From Perkinsus olseni (taxonomy: Eukaryota; Perkinsozoa; Perkinsida; Perkinsidae): a stretch of DNA of 64,000 nt. The stretch spans positions 124,001-188,000 of the forward strand of contig JABANP010000037.1 in the NCBI GenBank assembly GCA_013115135.1. The letters run 5' to 3'. The translations under genes were made by a program, and so were the position numbers. Numbering within the stretch: the first letter of the stretch is position 1; every line of letters starts with the position of its first letter. The notes under the pieces are model-generated. The model made no database searches. It was not told the DNA's origin and saw nothing but the letters and a program-made list of their open reading frames with translations. Of the stretch, positions 36,792 through 47,709 are shown in pieces.

Positions 36792-39700
36792 TCAGTCGTG
36801 CAAGGGTCGCAAACTGTAACCAAGAGCAGTCAACCGATCCGACACTGCCTTTGGGATCCGCTTCGCTCTGGTCAGCTTGAATGGCTGTACTTCAGCATTG
36901 ATATACTTGCTGTGGATGGAGATGGCATCGCCGATAGGCCTCAGTGTTGATCCTTGTAGCTCTAGCGGCTGCACACTCGCAGATGACGCCGTGGTCAACG
37001 GACAGATATACTTCGCGAAGTAGAATCTCGTTAGATCCTCTTCACAGAGACAGCAGATAACGTCACCGCTGCTGATGTCCTCGAGAGATATACGGGACAA
37101 GGTTCTGAGAACCGGCTCGTGGTAGTCGACACCATCGTAGGGCACCAATTGATCACCAGATACAATAGTTGTTGAAGGCGAACCATTGGCATCACTGTCG
37201 AGCTCAATTATGTAGGTGCCCGACTGGGGGTTGATGCATCTGACCACCGTAGCAGGTAAGGGAGCTGAGTTAGCTCGCTTCCAGTAAACCTGCTGGTCGG
37301 CCTGTAACGGGAAAATATCCGACGACCCACTCGATATAGCCCGCGCATCAGCTGCTCGCTGTCGCTCATCGGTGCCGATGCTGACTCTCTCGGCCAACCA
37401 TTCATCGATAAGCTTCGTCACCGTAGAGACCATGTTCTTGAGGTCGTTGTACTGGTTGACGTCGGCATCAGACGTGGTGGTACCCATTCCCCCACGAAGG
37501 GGATCGGGGATGAACAAGGCGAGAGGGGAAGCTCTTATATCAGTCGCTCCTAAGGTCAGCTGGGCCGGAGTAGGACGGTCGGTAGCTACCGTGTAGAAGT
37601 TGAGAGACTGTTGGGCAACTTTGCAGAGAACATCCCAACGGTCGTGAGGGAACTTGTCCAGAAGTCGCCGTAGGTCTCGATTTCGACGTTCCGCAATGTT
37701 GGATTGCGGATGATATGGCGGACAATGGGGAAGTTTGATCCCACACAAGGACCCTAGGGCCGCCCACACCTTACTGGAGAAGCAAGATGCATTATCCGAG
37801 GATATGGATAATGGCCACCCATAGTTCGCTATCCAGTCGAAGTAGATAGCTCGGGCGGCTTCCACCGACGAGCAGTCCCTTACCAAACTGAAAACAGTAA
37901 GGGAGGTACTGTAGTCCGTGATGGTGAGCACGTGAGAGAATCCATCGACAGGAGGCCGGTGAGGGTCGAAGTGGTCGATTGCGAGGTAGGAGAACCGAGC
38001 TGATGGCAAGGCCCTTGCAATCGGCGGTGTGGCATCATGACGAGGCAGTTGTGCCGGAGCACAATCCGGGCAGCGCTTACAGTACTGCTTGATGAACTTG
38101 CTGAGAGACGGGAACCAACAGTACTTTCGCAGATCATTGTAAGTCTTCGCCCTGCCGATGTGAGCCGGGACGTCATGAACCAACCAGCATATGAAGCTCC
38201 TCAGTGAGAGTGGTCCGGGAGGTGGGGGGTTACCTTTCGGCGACGTTGAACTTGCCGCCGTATCATCAACCGGGCGGTAAGTCAAATGAATGTAGTCGCG
38301 GAAGTCACCCCCAGCTGGCAAGTAGAGTGCCAGATGGACCTCAGTGGGATCGTTCTTATCCGGGACACGGAAGTACAGCAGCTGTGACTCGCTCACCATG
38401 AACCGGTTGGTACGTATAAGAGACTCCACTGCTTCATAATGTGATGGTTGAGAGTGCTCAGAGAGTGCAAAGCATGCAGCGCCCTGGTGGTCCTCGTCGC
38501 CGTCGAGGTCTTCGTGAGACGCGTTACCAGTATCTTGTGATAACAGATAGCTGCGGACATCCGACAGTTTTACCTTGCAGTACTCCGTGGTAACATCGGA
38601 CTGTTGAAGTTCCAGCACTCTGGCGATGAACTCGTCGTTACTCAGCAGCTGGGATAGAAGATCGTCATCGGCAGTGCCCAGAGCAGAGGTCGACAAGGCA
38701 AACACATGTTCTGTAGGGCTAATAGGCACCAGATGATCAACCGTACGGGAAAGCATATCTGCCAGATGGTTGGAAGTCCCAGCGATATGCTTCCACAAGA
38801 TATCATAATGATAGATAGGCCATATACGATCAGCCCAGGAGAGCCACCTCCGACCCCTTATCCCATCAGCGGGAAAAGCCATGTCCCGCCAGTGTTGGAT
38901 AGCAGTGGAGTTGTCGGAGAGAACGGCGAAGTCATAGTGCTCAACCGATTTTGATGCACCGGCTCCTTTCTGAGGGATGCTACCACAGATGATACCTTTG
39001 TATCGCTCTAGGGAGCGTACAATTGCATAGGCTTCCCGGTCGTATATTGGCCAGCGTAAGGATGATCCTGTGAACCTCTCCGACCATGAGTCCAACACTT
39101 CACCGTTGTCGTCGAGGTATTGGTGATTAAGATGATCAGAATTTGGCGGACGCTTGACACGAAAGAGACAGCCCGCCGCGCCGCACTCGCTGGCATCGGT
39201 CGTTAGGACAAAGATAGTCCCAGGGTCGGAGAGTTCTCCCAGACGGTAGATGACCAAGTGATGATCACTCGCATGGTCGAAGATAGTTGACCATTGTGAG
39301 TCCAAGTCGTCGTCCCACCGGAGCTTGACCCGTTTACTACGTCCTTGACCGAGAGAGTCATAATGTGCTAACAGCTCATAGAAGGGAGCGCACAGCACGG
39401 ATAAGCTCTGGTCAGGACAGTCCGTGGTCCACAGGATCCTGTTGTACTGTAGAACGCCAAGGGCACTACGGAGAGCCGCTGGGGATGCCGGACGCCGTTC
39501 ACGGAGAGCTACAACCTCATTAAAGTGGTCGGAGTTCATGCGCCACGTGCCACCCTCGAGGGTCATGCCGCAGATGTCCACACGGGTCGATGGTTCCTGG
39601 CTCTTCGCAGTGTTGACGGGCAGCTGGAGATGATGAAGTAAACGGAGAAGAGTGTCGTACCTCTCTTTGCAGGTATCGATGTCGTCACCGTATACTAGGA

Positions 39701-42371
39701 TATCATCCATATACACTGCATAGCCCCTGCCACTGAGCTGGGAGATATCACAGCCAAGGAAGCAACTGAGGGCGTATTGTATGCAGTAACACCACCAGGC
39801 TGGAGAGCATCGAAGGCCTTGAGGAAGTCTGAGGTATCGGTAGAAGTTACCTGCACCGTCAGTGAGACCACAGCACCACTGGGCCGACGAAGAGATTGAT
39901 ATTCTATGGAAGGCCGAGCTGACATCAACGGTGCCGTAGAACCTTGCCGTTGAAGGGATGCTCTGCAAGAATGCAGTCACCGAGTCGGTATAGTGAGCGA
40001 GGTCGGCGTCGTGGGTGATAACTCGCCGGTTTACTGCTCTGAAGTCCACAACCAACCGGAAGTCATCCGCGCGCTTGCGAATAGGGAAGGCTCGGCTCAC
40101 ATGGGTGAAGGGATAGTCCGTACCGGGGAGAGGCTCGATAACTCCTTCCTCAACCAATTGTCGGAGAAGAGCATCTAGAGCGATACGTCTAGATGGGTCG
40201 ACTGTCCACCGTGGAGGCCGAATCAAGGGGTGGTGATCATCCATCTGGAAGTTGGCTACCGGCATTTCGAAGGATGACATGATGTCACCAACGGACCAGG
40301 TTGAAGGACCAAGTAGGGGGTAAGCCCCAACTTTATGGGGGGCAGGGCAGAGGGGCACCTGCAGCCCACAACCTCCGATGACCAAAACATTATTGCAGAT
40401 GTCAACAGAGGCTCGCATCTGAGCGAGAGACTGTAAGCCAAGGAGCAACTGGCCAGGACGCAGAATCGGTGTATCGCAGATATAAGCCGTGACAGTGAAG
40501 TTTGTCGTAGCTCCGCACACCGATCTCATAGAGAGGGGAAGGTTGACCTGCTGCTGTAGTTGCACCGATTGGCCGTTGAAACAGTTAACCGATGGCATCG
40601 CAGCACCCTGCACCGTCGAAACTCCGTCGATGTCAAGGACTTCACGGCCACTCAGGGTGTAGAATGAAGCGGTATCGATGATAGCTTCATATGGTGTCTT
40701 CCGTTCTCCCAGTAATGGGCAGAAAGAGACAAAGGAGGGCGTGGCCGTAGGTGCAGTGGTCAGGCAAGGAACAGTGTAGCTGAGAGCGAGGGTCGGAGCA
40801 TTCGCCGGAGGGGATGGCAGTTTACCAGTAATGGACCGAGTCACTGGGCGGGACTTCTCGTCACTGATCGTAGAGGAAGACGACGAAGGCTGAGGTTGCG
40901 GGTGTGATGAGCCGTCAGCTGCCTTGCCCGTGACAACGGCCGATGAACTGGAAGATGAAGGACCCCCGTCAGCACGCTGGTTGGCCTTACCACCATTTTT
41001 GCCCTTGCCTTTGCCCTTCGCTGGAGCAGTCGCCGTTCTAACCGGTTGTGACAATGGCTGCTGTTGGACATGCCCTGTACTACTGGCCTGAGCGGTAGCT
41101 CCGGAGGAAGTCGAAGGGACCCCGCCACTGTTAGCTGGGTTGTACCAACAATCAGCTTCAGAGTGGCCTCGTTTAGAGCAGAACTTGCAGGGGGACTGCA
41201 CCTTGTTGGGGTTGGGGTTTGCCGGTCTGTCACCAGTCTTGGAGTCTTTAGCTGACTTGGAGGAACGACCCTTAGAGCGACGATTTCGCTTCTTGGAGTC
41301 GTTGTCAGCAGAGCTGGTACCGCGCCCTGGCGCCGTCGGATCCAGTGATGCCGTCGGAGGGGTAGAGCACGCTGCAGCTGTCGCAGACGATTCGACTTCC
41401 CACGGAAGCCGAAGTGACTGCTTCTTGTGTATGTTCATAAGCCTCACGCGGATATCAACATAGGAGATCTTATGCACAAGAAGGCCTCGTTTACGGATCC
41501 CATGGGAGACTTCTTGCTGAACGACCGGAGCGGCGTTGGAGACCAAGTTGGTTACTCGATCGAAGTTGGTGGGGTGGGGTAGACCACATGTTGTCAGAGC
41601 CGTACAGTACAGTCGGTATGCCGATGCTTCGGTGTCGAGGAAGCTGGGGATGTCCAAGGTACCCTGGGAAGTTTTTGTCCAGGCGTCCTTCAGAGCAGGT
41701 AAGTCCACGGCATTGTCCTCGGCCGAAAGAAGGTTGCTGAGCATACGCTGTAGCAATGACGCCCACGCCGCCGTCCAGTCGTCTCCAGTCAACCAGAGGA
41801 AACCAGGCGATTTGGAGAAATCAGGATCACCCAGCTGCTTAGTAAAGGCATCTGGGCTGTCATCGATGTCGACTTCGCCGCTGGAACTGATTGTGCTACT
41901 CGTAGGCGAGTGCATCCATTCCTGCGCTGCGTTTCGCACACGAAGCCGTCGGCCAGAGTTTTTGTCGTCAGAGGTGAGCCACACCATCAGGATCGCCGTT
42001 ATGACAGGAATCGAAAACTCATATTCGCATTCCATTGTGGTCATGGAGACCATGAGCTGGTTGTGAAAGTCAGAACCTCGGGACGCTCTGGCCAAGTCGA
42101 CACAGTTACCGTCCTCCGGCTTCATGATCCATTCCTTCACCGTCTTCGCCAATGTCGCGATCGTCGGAGAATTCCATTCCTGTCGCAAAGGTCGGAACTC
42201 AGAAGCTGTCGAGAACCGTAGGCTCGACAAGATTATGTCGATGACGTCATTAGCCGGTGTGCGAAACCCAAGAGTATTCGCAGAGGATCGTAGAACAGCC
42301 AATGCTGACGGAGCCGGAGTCGCTGGGGCGCCTTCTATACCCGAGAGAAAGGAAGTCTCACTCCCAGACAT
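36792..42371 (-). CDS. Gag-Pol polyprotein, Ty3/gypsy
   Basis: 1859 residues, encoding everything needed for reverse transcription and integration. Gag ends in a CCHC zinc knuckle (CKFCSKRGHSEADC, about residue 397) amid Ser/Lys-rich tracts. The aspartic protease site reads IIDTASFYTLS (about 562), an unusual DTA instead of DTG/DSG. Reverse transcriptase has TVDVSSAFHRI and the YMDD box (about 886). RNase H begins LTTDASECGAAG (about 1055). Integrase has an HHCC zinc finger (about 1394-1437) and DDE residues in AIDHF, SSDNAS and IAERRNRD (about 1465, 1525, 1557). Order PR-RT-RH-IN places it in Ty3/gypsy. No chromodomain seen. Gag and Pol share one frame, so no frameshift is needed. Confidence 0.93.
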   Translation of the reverse strand: MSGSETSFLSGIEGAPATPAPSALAVLRSSANTLGFRTPANDVIDIILSSLRFSTASEFRPLRQEWNSPTIATLAKTVKEWIMKPEDGNCVDLARASRGSDFHNQLMVSMTTMECEYEFSIPVITAILMVWLTSDDKNSGRRLRVRNAAQEWMHSPTSSTISSSGEVDIDDSPDAFTKQLGDPDFSKSPGFLWLTGDDWTAAWASLLQRMLSNLLSAEDNAVDLPALKDAWTKTSQGTLDIPSFLDTEASAYRLYCTALTTCGLPHPTNFDRVTNLVSNAAPVVQQEVSHGIRKRGLLVHKISYVDIRVRLMNIHKKQSLRLPWEVESSATAAACSTPPTASLDPTAPGRGTSSADNDSKKRNRRSKGRSSKSAKDSKTGDRPANPNPNKVQSPCKFCSKRGHSEADCWYNPANSGGVPSTSSGATAQASSTGHVQQQPLSQPVRTATAPAKGKGKGKNGGKANQRADGGPSSSSSSAVVTGKAADGSSHPQPQPSSSSSTISDEKSRPVTRSITGKLPSPPANAPTLALSYTVPCLTTAPTATPSFVSFCPLLGERKTPYEAIIDTASFYTLSGREVLDIDGVSTVQGAAMPSVNCFNGQSVQLQQQVNLPLSMRSVCGATTNFTVTAYICDTPILRPGQLLLGLQSLAQMRASVDICNNVLVIGGCGLQVPLCPAPHKVGAYPLLGPSTWSVGDIMSSFEMPVANFQMDDHHPLIRPPRWTVDPSRRIALDALLRQLVEEGVIEPLPGTDYPFTHVSRAFPIRKRADDFRLVVDFRAVNRRVITHDADLAHYTDSVTAFLQSIPSTARFYGTVDVSSAFHRISISSSAQWCCGLTDGAGNFYRYLRLPQGLRCSPAWWCYCIQYALSCFLGCDISQLSGRGYAVYMDDILVYGDDIDTCKERYDTLLRLLHHLQLPVNTAKSQEPSTRVDICGMTLEGGTWRMNSDHFNEVVALRERRPASPAALRSALGVLQYNRILWTTDCPDQSLSVLCAPFYELLAHYDSLGQGRSKRVKLRWDDDLDSQWSTIFDHASDHHLVIYRLGELSDPGTIFVLTTDASECGAAGCLFRVKRPPNSDHLNHQYLDDNGEVLDSWSERFTGSSLRWPIYDREAYAIVRSLERYKGIICGSIPQKGAGASKSVEHYDFAVLSDNSTAIQHWRDMAFPADGIRGRRWLSWADRIWPIYHYDILWKHIAGTSNHLADMLSRTVDHLVPISPTEHVFALSTSALGTADDDLLSQLLSNDEFIARVLELQQSDVTTEYCKVKLSDVRSYLLSQDTGNASHEDLDGDEDHQGAACFALSEHSQPSHYEAVESLIRTNRFMVSESQLLYFRVPDKNDPTEVHLALYLPAGGDFRDYIHLTYRPVDDTAASSTSPKGNPPPPGPLSLRSFICWLVHDVPAHIGRAKTYNDLRKYCWFPSLSKFIKQYCKRCPDCAPAQLPRHDATPPIARALPSARFSYLAIDHFDPHRPPVDGFSHVLTITDYSTSLTVFSLVRDCSSVEAARAIYFDWIANYGWPLSISSDNASCFSSKVWAALGSLCGIKLPHCPPYHPQSNIAERRNRDLRRLLDKFPHDRWDVLCKVAQQSLNFYTVATDRPTPAQLTLGATDIRASPLALFIPDPLRGGMGTTTSDADVNQYNDLKNMVSTVTKLIDEWLAERVSIGTDERQRAADARAISSGSSDIFPLQADQQVYWKRANSAPLPATVVRCINPQSGTYIIELDSDANGSPSTTIVSGDQLVPYDGVDYHEPVLRTLSRISLEDISSGDVICCLCEEDLTRFYFAKYICPLTTASSASVQPLELQGSTLRPIGDAISIHSKYINAEVQPFKLTRAKRIPKAVSDRLTALGYSLRPLHD

Positions 42372-42462
42372 TAGAGCAAGAGCTTTAGTGGTAGAGAAGG
42401 GTGGTAACGGTGATCGCCAATGAAATAGTCGGCAGTCGAAGGAAAGTCCTTGTTCTTAATGC

Positions 42463-42703
42463 TGTATTGGGACCACTGCCGGAGGAACTCAATACAAGGA
42501 GGATAGGAGATTGAAGCGGGTGCGTAACCACGCGTCAATTAAGAACAAGGCAAATGAATACTGAAATGATGACAGAGTGATACTCGTGCATACTAGGGCT
42601 ACGCTCTAATCACAATAATGATTTAGGAGAGTGGAGAGACAACAGTTTCATCATCATATCGAAACTGCCAGCAGATACTCATAGGTTGCGCTCGCCCATG
42701 ACA
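42463..42703 (-). repeat. 5' LTR of Ty3/gypsy element
   Basis: Identical by eye to 36519-36759. As the 5' LTR of a minus-strand element it should hold the promoter. The polyprotein ATG is 92 bp inside. Confidence 0.92.
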
Positions 42704-42707
42704 TGTT
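42704..42707. other. Target-site duplication, right (TGTT)
   Basis: Matches the left TGTT at 36515-36518. Confidence 0.8.
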
Positions 42708-42960
42708 GAATCTTGCTCTGTTGTTGGATGCGCGATGGTTCCACGGGTACTTCCAAAATTTAATTGAGTGTAACGAATTCCAACAAGCGTCTTCGAGAAT
42801 GCGGTTGCTCCCTCGGGCATCGGGACGGGTCTCGGGTTTCTCTCCCCCGACGTTACCCGCAATTCAGGAGCTTCCTAGGTTGCCGTGGGTTTCATGCCTT
42901 GCGTTTGTCCCGTAGTTCGCTCGGGAGAGACAATACGATAGTTTTTGTCTATGTTACTTA

Positions 42961-45287
42961 ATGGTCGTGCGTAACATGCCTGATGAAGAGGTGGATAACC
43001 ACGACGAAGAAGAAGAGGCTTTCTATGAGACAGTCACCACCGCTTCCTTGAAGGTAATGCTCTTCAACTCTCGTATCCTCGAGTTTCCCTTGACAGGACC
43101 GTCACGATTGTTTCCGCATACTGGGGCTGACTCCCGGTGCTGGGTTGGATGAAATAAGGTCTGCGTACAAACGGTTGGCTAGGAAATGGCATCCCGATAA
43201 ATACGACGGACACAGGTGACAGAACCGGGTTAGGCTGTATCCGCCTGGAGCTCCGTTCACTATCTTTCTCCGGGCCGCAGCTGTTGTTCGGCTAAGTCAC
43301 TCTGCATATCCTCGACGACGTTTGTTCTTCCGATGGAAAAATACAGCTCTTCCATCCCCCTTTTTCGTCACAGAAGAAAACGTTGCTTCCACAAACTCTA
43401 TTTTGCAGTGGGATTTTCACTGGATGATGGACGATTATTGATCTGCCAGGCCTAGTCTATTATTGTGTCTAATAGTATTATCATCATTCTCAGGGACCCC
43501 TGCATAGTATTTCAACACGTTAATGAGGCTTACACCGCCCTTGTCAAAAACCACAGCAGCGCTGACACCCACCATGCTGATGAGTGCAAACAGTCGGACC
43601 TGAGTAGATGGTTGGACGAAGCTTGGAACTGGCGCTCACATCGAGGAACGGAAGAGCTGGGAGAAGAACGGTCGGACACTGGTGGACCGGTAAGCCGCAT
43701 CTGGGGACTGCACAGTGATGGTATGATGCCTGTAGGTATTATCTATTTAAAGGGAAATGGGATGAGAAGGAACTCCAGTGCAAAACTAAAGGATTGTTCG
43801 ACCTTCACGGGGTAAGTGTTCTGGTATTGACGGGAGTGGAGGGGCCTTTGGTGCTACACGTGCCGGAAGTCATCTCAAGGTGGAGAGCGGGGAGGCTCGC
43901 ATCGGCGGTCCAGTTATCAAAAGCTGATATGCGTCGCGTGCCATATCGGATGCCCACCAATTTTCCAACGCATTTTCTCGAGAGTACAGCAGGTGGATCG
44001 TTCAGTTTCGAGTGAACGTTGGGAGAGTTGATGAAACTATCCGCTTTCACTGAGGGTTCATCGGGTTTCCGTTGAGGTGCACTCGACGATTGACTGAATT
44101 TTACGCGCTATAGTAGCTTGAAGTCGTGGCATACACGGCTCCAAGCGGTAACTAGGATCTGCGAGCCTCGTCCTTCCTTTCAGGTCGAATTGGGCGAACT
44201 CGAGCTCACTAACTCGTATTTGTGGTGGAGGTTCGCGAGTGGAATTGGTGGCTTTGAAATGGACGCTGTGACGGGTAGCATCCGACAGCAGCATGGCTTG
44301 GTGAGATGCCGCATGCTCAGGCCTTGTGCGGATCTATGCGTGTGATGATCATCGAGCCGAGAATTTAGCGTCCCGTTTGACCCTGCGATTTGGGGAAGAG
44401 CTGGTACTCGCGGTGGAACAGTCGGTAGCCGCAGAAGCCTGGAAGGCTCGCAAAGCGGATAAGGCGCAGATCGAGGAATCGAGCCGGACTTCGAGCACTG
44501 AGGATAGCCCGGACACTGGCGACCGTAGTGGGAGCTCTAGAGGATCCACTTGTGCTGGGCGGAGCGAAGGTCGAAATGATGAGGCTGGGGGTCGGAGAAT
44601 AGAGAGAGCTGATGAGGAGAGCTTCTTCAGTTGCACTGAGGACAGTGATGAGGCCATGAGGGAAGTTGCTGAGCTCGAGCGTGTATTTCATGGAAAAAAG
44701 ATACCGCTACGAAGAGTCTCAGAAAAGGGCCACCGCGTAGAACACCTCCTAGGCGTCGCCAAAGCTCCGTGGATGGCGGCACTTGTTCACCGAGAACGGA
44801 CGCTCGCTTCGAGAGACTCTCCACCTGTCCCGATGCGCCCCTATCCGCTCTCTGCAAAGAGGAGGTTAGTAAGGTTGACGAGGCGGGCCCGAGCAATAAG
44901 GAAGCGGATGAAGCGGGTGACACCTTCGACGTAGAAGTGATCGGTGGTAAGAGTGATGTCGCTCACGCTGCCACGTACCCTCGACCTGACGACCTCGGCC
45001 AGTGCTCCGATCCGTCCAGTCCGACGATATCTAGTGCTGAGGAATGCTGCATTGATGGTTACTCGTCGGCCGGCGATATAGATGCTAATAACAAGGAGAA
45101 TGTGAAGGTTGATGAGGCTTATGAAGCGCAGTACGCTTCGGTGGTGGTGGATGATGGTGGTGGCGAAGAAGATGTGGGCCCGGTATCGGACCCGAAGTAC
45201 ATAGTTCGTCATGAGTTTATTGGACAGAGCGGCGAGGAGGTACTTGGGGTGGTGCATCTTGAGTATCTTAGGTTGATGCTTGCTTGA
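42961..45287 (+). CDS. J-domain (DnaJ/Hsp40) protein 1
   Basis: Co-chaperone that would stimulate an Hsp70. Exon 1 starts at 42961 with an acidic stretch (DEEEEAFYET). Intron 43054-43096 (43 nt) leads into the J domain: CFRILGLTPGAGLDEIRSAYKRLARKWHPDKYDGH, here in parts, with the invariant HPD. A long intron (about 43216-43493) follows, then VFQHVNEAYTALVK, helix IV. Downstream exons encode WNWRSHRGTEEL, a Glu/Ser/Arg-rich region (44326-44770) and an acidic tail with the motif VDEAYEAQYASVV ending LEYLRLMLA. Frame changes near 44720-44770 imply another intron. No zinc finger or CTD seen, so a class C J-protein. Confidence 0.75.
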
Positions 45288-46286
45288 TATGAGAGATGTC
45301 TGATTGTTATTGATCTCTCAGATGTCAGTAGTCCGTGGAGAGCTACTGCGGGTGAGACGGGAATCCTCAAATGGATGGGCACTGGTAATTCGTGGCGCGC
45401 GGTCACGACGATCGAGTACGCCTCCCCCTTGTAGGTTCGCCGGTATCGTGATGCGATACCGCACACTTGGGGGTGGGTGCCCCGAGGAATCCTGGACCCT
45501 CTGCCGGGGAAAGGCCACCGTTGATGATGATGGCTTCGCCTCTTAATTCATATAAAGACCACGAATAGGTTACTGGAATACCACGACTATGTGCATGCGT
45601 GCACTGGTCATACCATAACTTCCCCAACTCCCGACTTAGAGCGCACTCTTTATCGTACATTGATTTCAGACTAAGACTAGTGCTTAGGCAGTAGTACATA
45701 TTAGTATAGTACATCCCGACTCCTTCCGCTACTACGTACGAACCCTTCCAGTATTTTGAGGGTATCCATCGCCTACGCGATTTGTGTCACTATTTCATTC
45801 GTATCTTAGCTCCTGTTGTGTTAGTGCGGTTCAGGAAAAAATACCTCACCGGGGATCGAACCTGGGACTGTCTTCGACAGTGTTGATGGAGCTCAGCTTC
45901 CTGCCAAAGATACTCTCAGAAAAGATACCCCTTATCTAGCCTACGTGCCAAATTCGACGCGACAACGAGTCTGTGGAACGCAACACCGAGTCCATCGGTA
46001 AGTTGTAAGCACACCAGCATGAAATCCAACTCAGCCGGCGGCGGCGTCGAACTTTGAATCGGCATACACAGAAGCCCGTGTCCCGGCTGCTGCTCACATG
46101 GCATCTCGACTCGCAGTGAATTCCTCGGGAGGAGCGTCGAGTCCCTCAGCTTCACGAGAGTCTTGTACTACTCCAACTGAACAGCCTTTCAGGGTGTCAG
46201 TCCTCGGGAACGGGGCAGGATGGGCGTTGAAGGGGGAGGAGGTGCTCAGGCTCTTCTTTCTGCAGTACTGTTTGTAATATAACTCG
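45288..46286. other. Intergenic, no supported gene
   Basis: About 1 kb. Contains an 8-bp inverted repeat near 45440-45461 (CGGTATCG / CGATACCG) and a GGTTCGATCCCC-like box on the minus strand at about 45858 that lacks the rest of a tRNA. No gene supported. Confidence 0.5.
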
Positions 46287-47709
46287 ATGGCCATTGATTG
46301 TGAAGAGGCGGCATTTTACCGCCAAGTAGTGGATGAAAGTAAAGACGACGCGTCGTCCATCGTAAGCCCAGGAGAAGCCGAGGGCTTCCGAGGTGTATCT
46401 CGTGTATAGGATCTCTATGACGTGCTGCGGGTGGAACGGGAAGCGTCACCGAAGGATATCAAGAAGGCTTATAGGAAGCTAGCAGTTCGGTGGCATCCCG
46501 ACAAGCACCGGTAGAGACTTCAGAGGCGACCTACGTCAGTGGGGAAGTGTCGCTGCTCTGCTCAGGAATGACTTTGATAAAAAATTTGCCGAGAGCGTTT
46601 TCAAGCTCATAGCAAGAGCCTACGAGGTCCTTTCTGACGAGGATAGTCGGGCCGACTATGACGCGGGGGGATTCAACTCCGGCATCTTCTGTGAGCTGAT
46701 GATGGTGCTCATGTCCTGGGGGTGATGGCAGTGCATTAGGTACTGATGGTGCCTTTGCGGGAGGAGGATTTAGTTGCCCTGACCCGAACGACAGCGAAGC
46801 CTTCGAGACGTTCTTCAAGAATGTGGGTATCCTGATGTTGGGGTTGAGGAGTTGATGATTTCTCTCAGTTCTTTGATGATACTGATACCACCGGGAAGCA
46901 GTACGGTGAATGGAGTTTGAATGATCTTGACAACTACACTCAGCTCAAGTAAGGGGGCTTCCGAGCCGCCTACTATGGTCCTCCATGGCCCCTGCGCGTT
47001 TCCTGTCAGTATGGCCCACGTCGAGCGTGACTCCCCGCATATGGTTGATATCGTGAAGTGTGGTATGAGATATCTCGCGGCGGTAGGTTGCCGGCTTCGA
47101 TCTGGCCTCCGCCATCTGATGTCTTTCAGGTTGTCGATGACTTTGACGTCAAGAATGTGGCCCTACTTCGGCATGATCGGATAGACTGTATATACGTTTT
47201 GTTGGCCTATGACATGGAACGTAGGAGCGCGCATACCACTTCTTTCGCAACTCTCATGATTTATCGCCATCAGGATCGCTGTCCCAAGAGACGTTCTTCG
47301 ATGGATATGGGATTAGCTACTATGATGCCCCTCTACAGAGCGCCATTGCTCCGAGGTGGCTCGACTGCAATGTACGATACTTCCACGTTCGGTACTTGAG
47401 CTAAGCTGTCGTTTAGTGGAGCCCTTCGGTGGCTCATACACGCTCTACACGCATTTATCACTTGGCTCTCTGCCTTCTCAGAATACTGATGGCCGTCCCG
47501 TTGACCAGGAGACATCTTCTTTAAAGGAGCTCAGCTTGGAAGAGTAAGCACCGCCAACTGCAACTGAGGTTGAACAGATCTCCGCTGCTTTGAGTGACTC
47601 AAATTTAGTCAAGCACGGACTTTATCTCAGATTCATAGCTCGTCAAGAAGCGGAGAAGGCGTATCTAGCATCCCAGGGACTAACTCCCGACGACTTTCTG
47701 TTTGCTTAG
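46287..47709 (+). CDS. J-domain (DnaJ/Hsp40) protein 2
   Basis: ATG 46287 opens [16 protein letters not shown] 48-nt intron leads to the J domain ([31 protein letters not shown]); a second intron splits the domain before [21 protein letters not shown]. Then come a Gly/Phe linker ([26 protein letters not shown]), [11 protein letters not shown], and a C-terminal region ([47 protein letters not shown]) that I do not recognise. An in-frame TAA at 47545-47547 is followed by a further coherent frame ([31 protein letters not shown]) to TAG at 47707-47709. The gene may stop at the first or be interrupted by it. Another frame change near 47385-47400 is unresolved. Confidence 0.75.

Larger units (their letters stand above)
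36519..42703 (-). mobile_element. Complete Ty3/gypsy LTR retrotransposon
   Basis: A 6.2 kb element with two identical 241-bp LTRs, a 4-bp target duplication and one uninterrupted gag-pol frame. Identical LTRs and the open frame indicate recent insertion. It lies between the divergently transcribed MRH lectin and first J-domain gene, whose starts would be only about 0.4 kb apart without it. No primer-binding site matching a tRNA end was recognised next to the 5' LTR. Confidence 0.93.

Noticed and set aside
36792..42371. Open frames on the plus strand inside the retrotransposon as genes
   Set aside because: They are antisense shadows of the long Gag-Pol frame without independent features.
45845..45920. 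tRNA gene on the minus strand, from a GGTTCGATCCCC box
   Set aside because: The T-stem is imperfect and no matching acceptor, D or anticodon arm could be folded.
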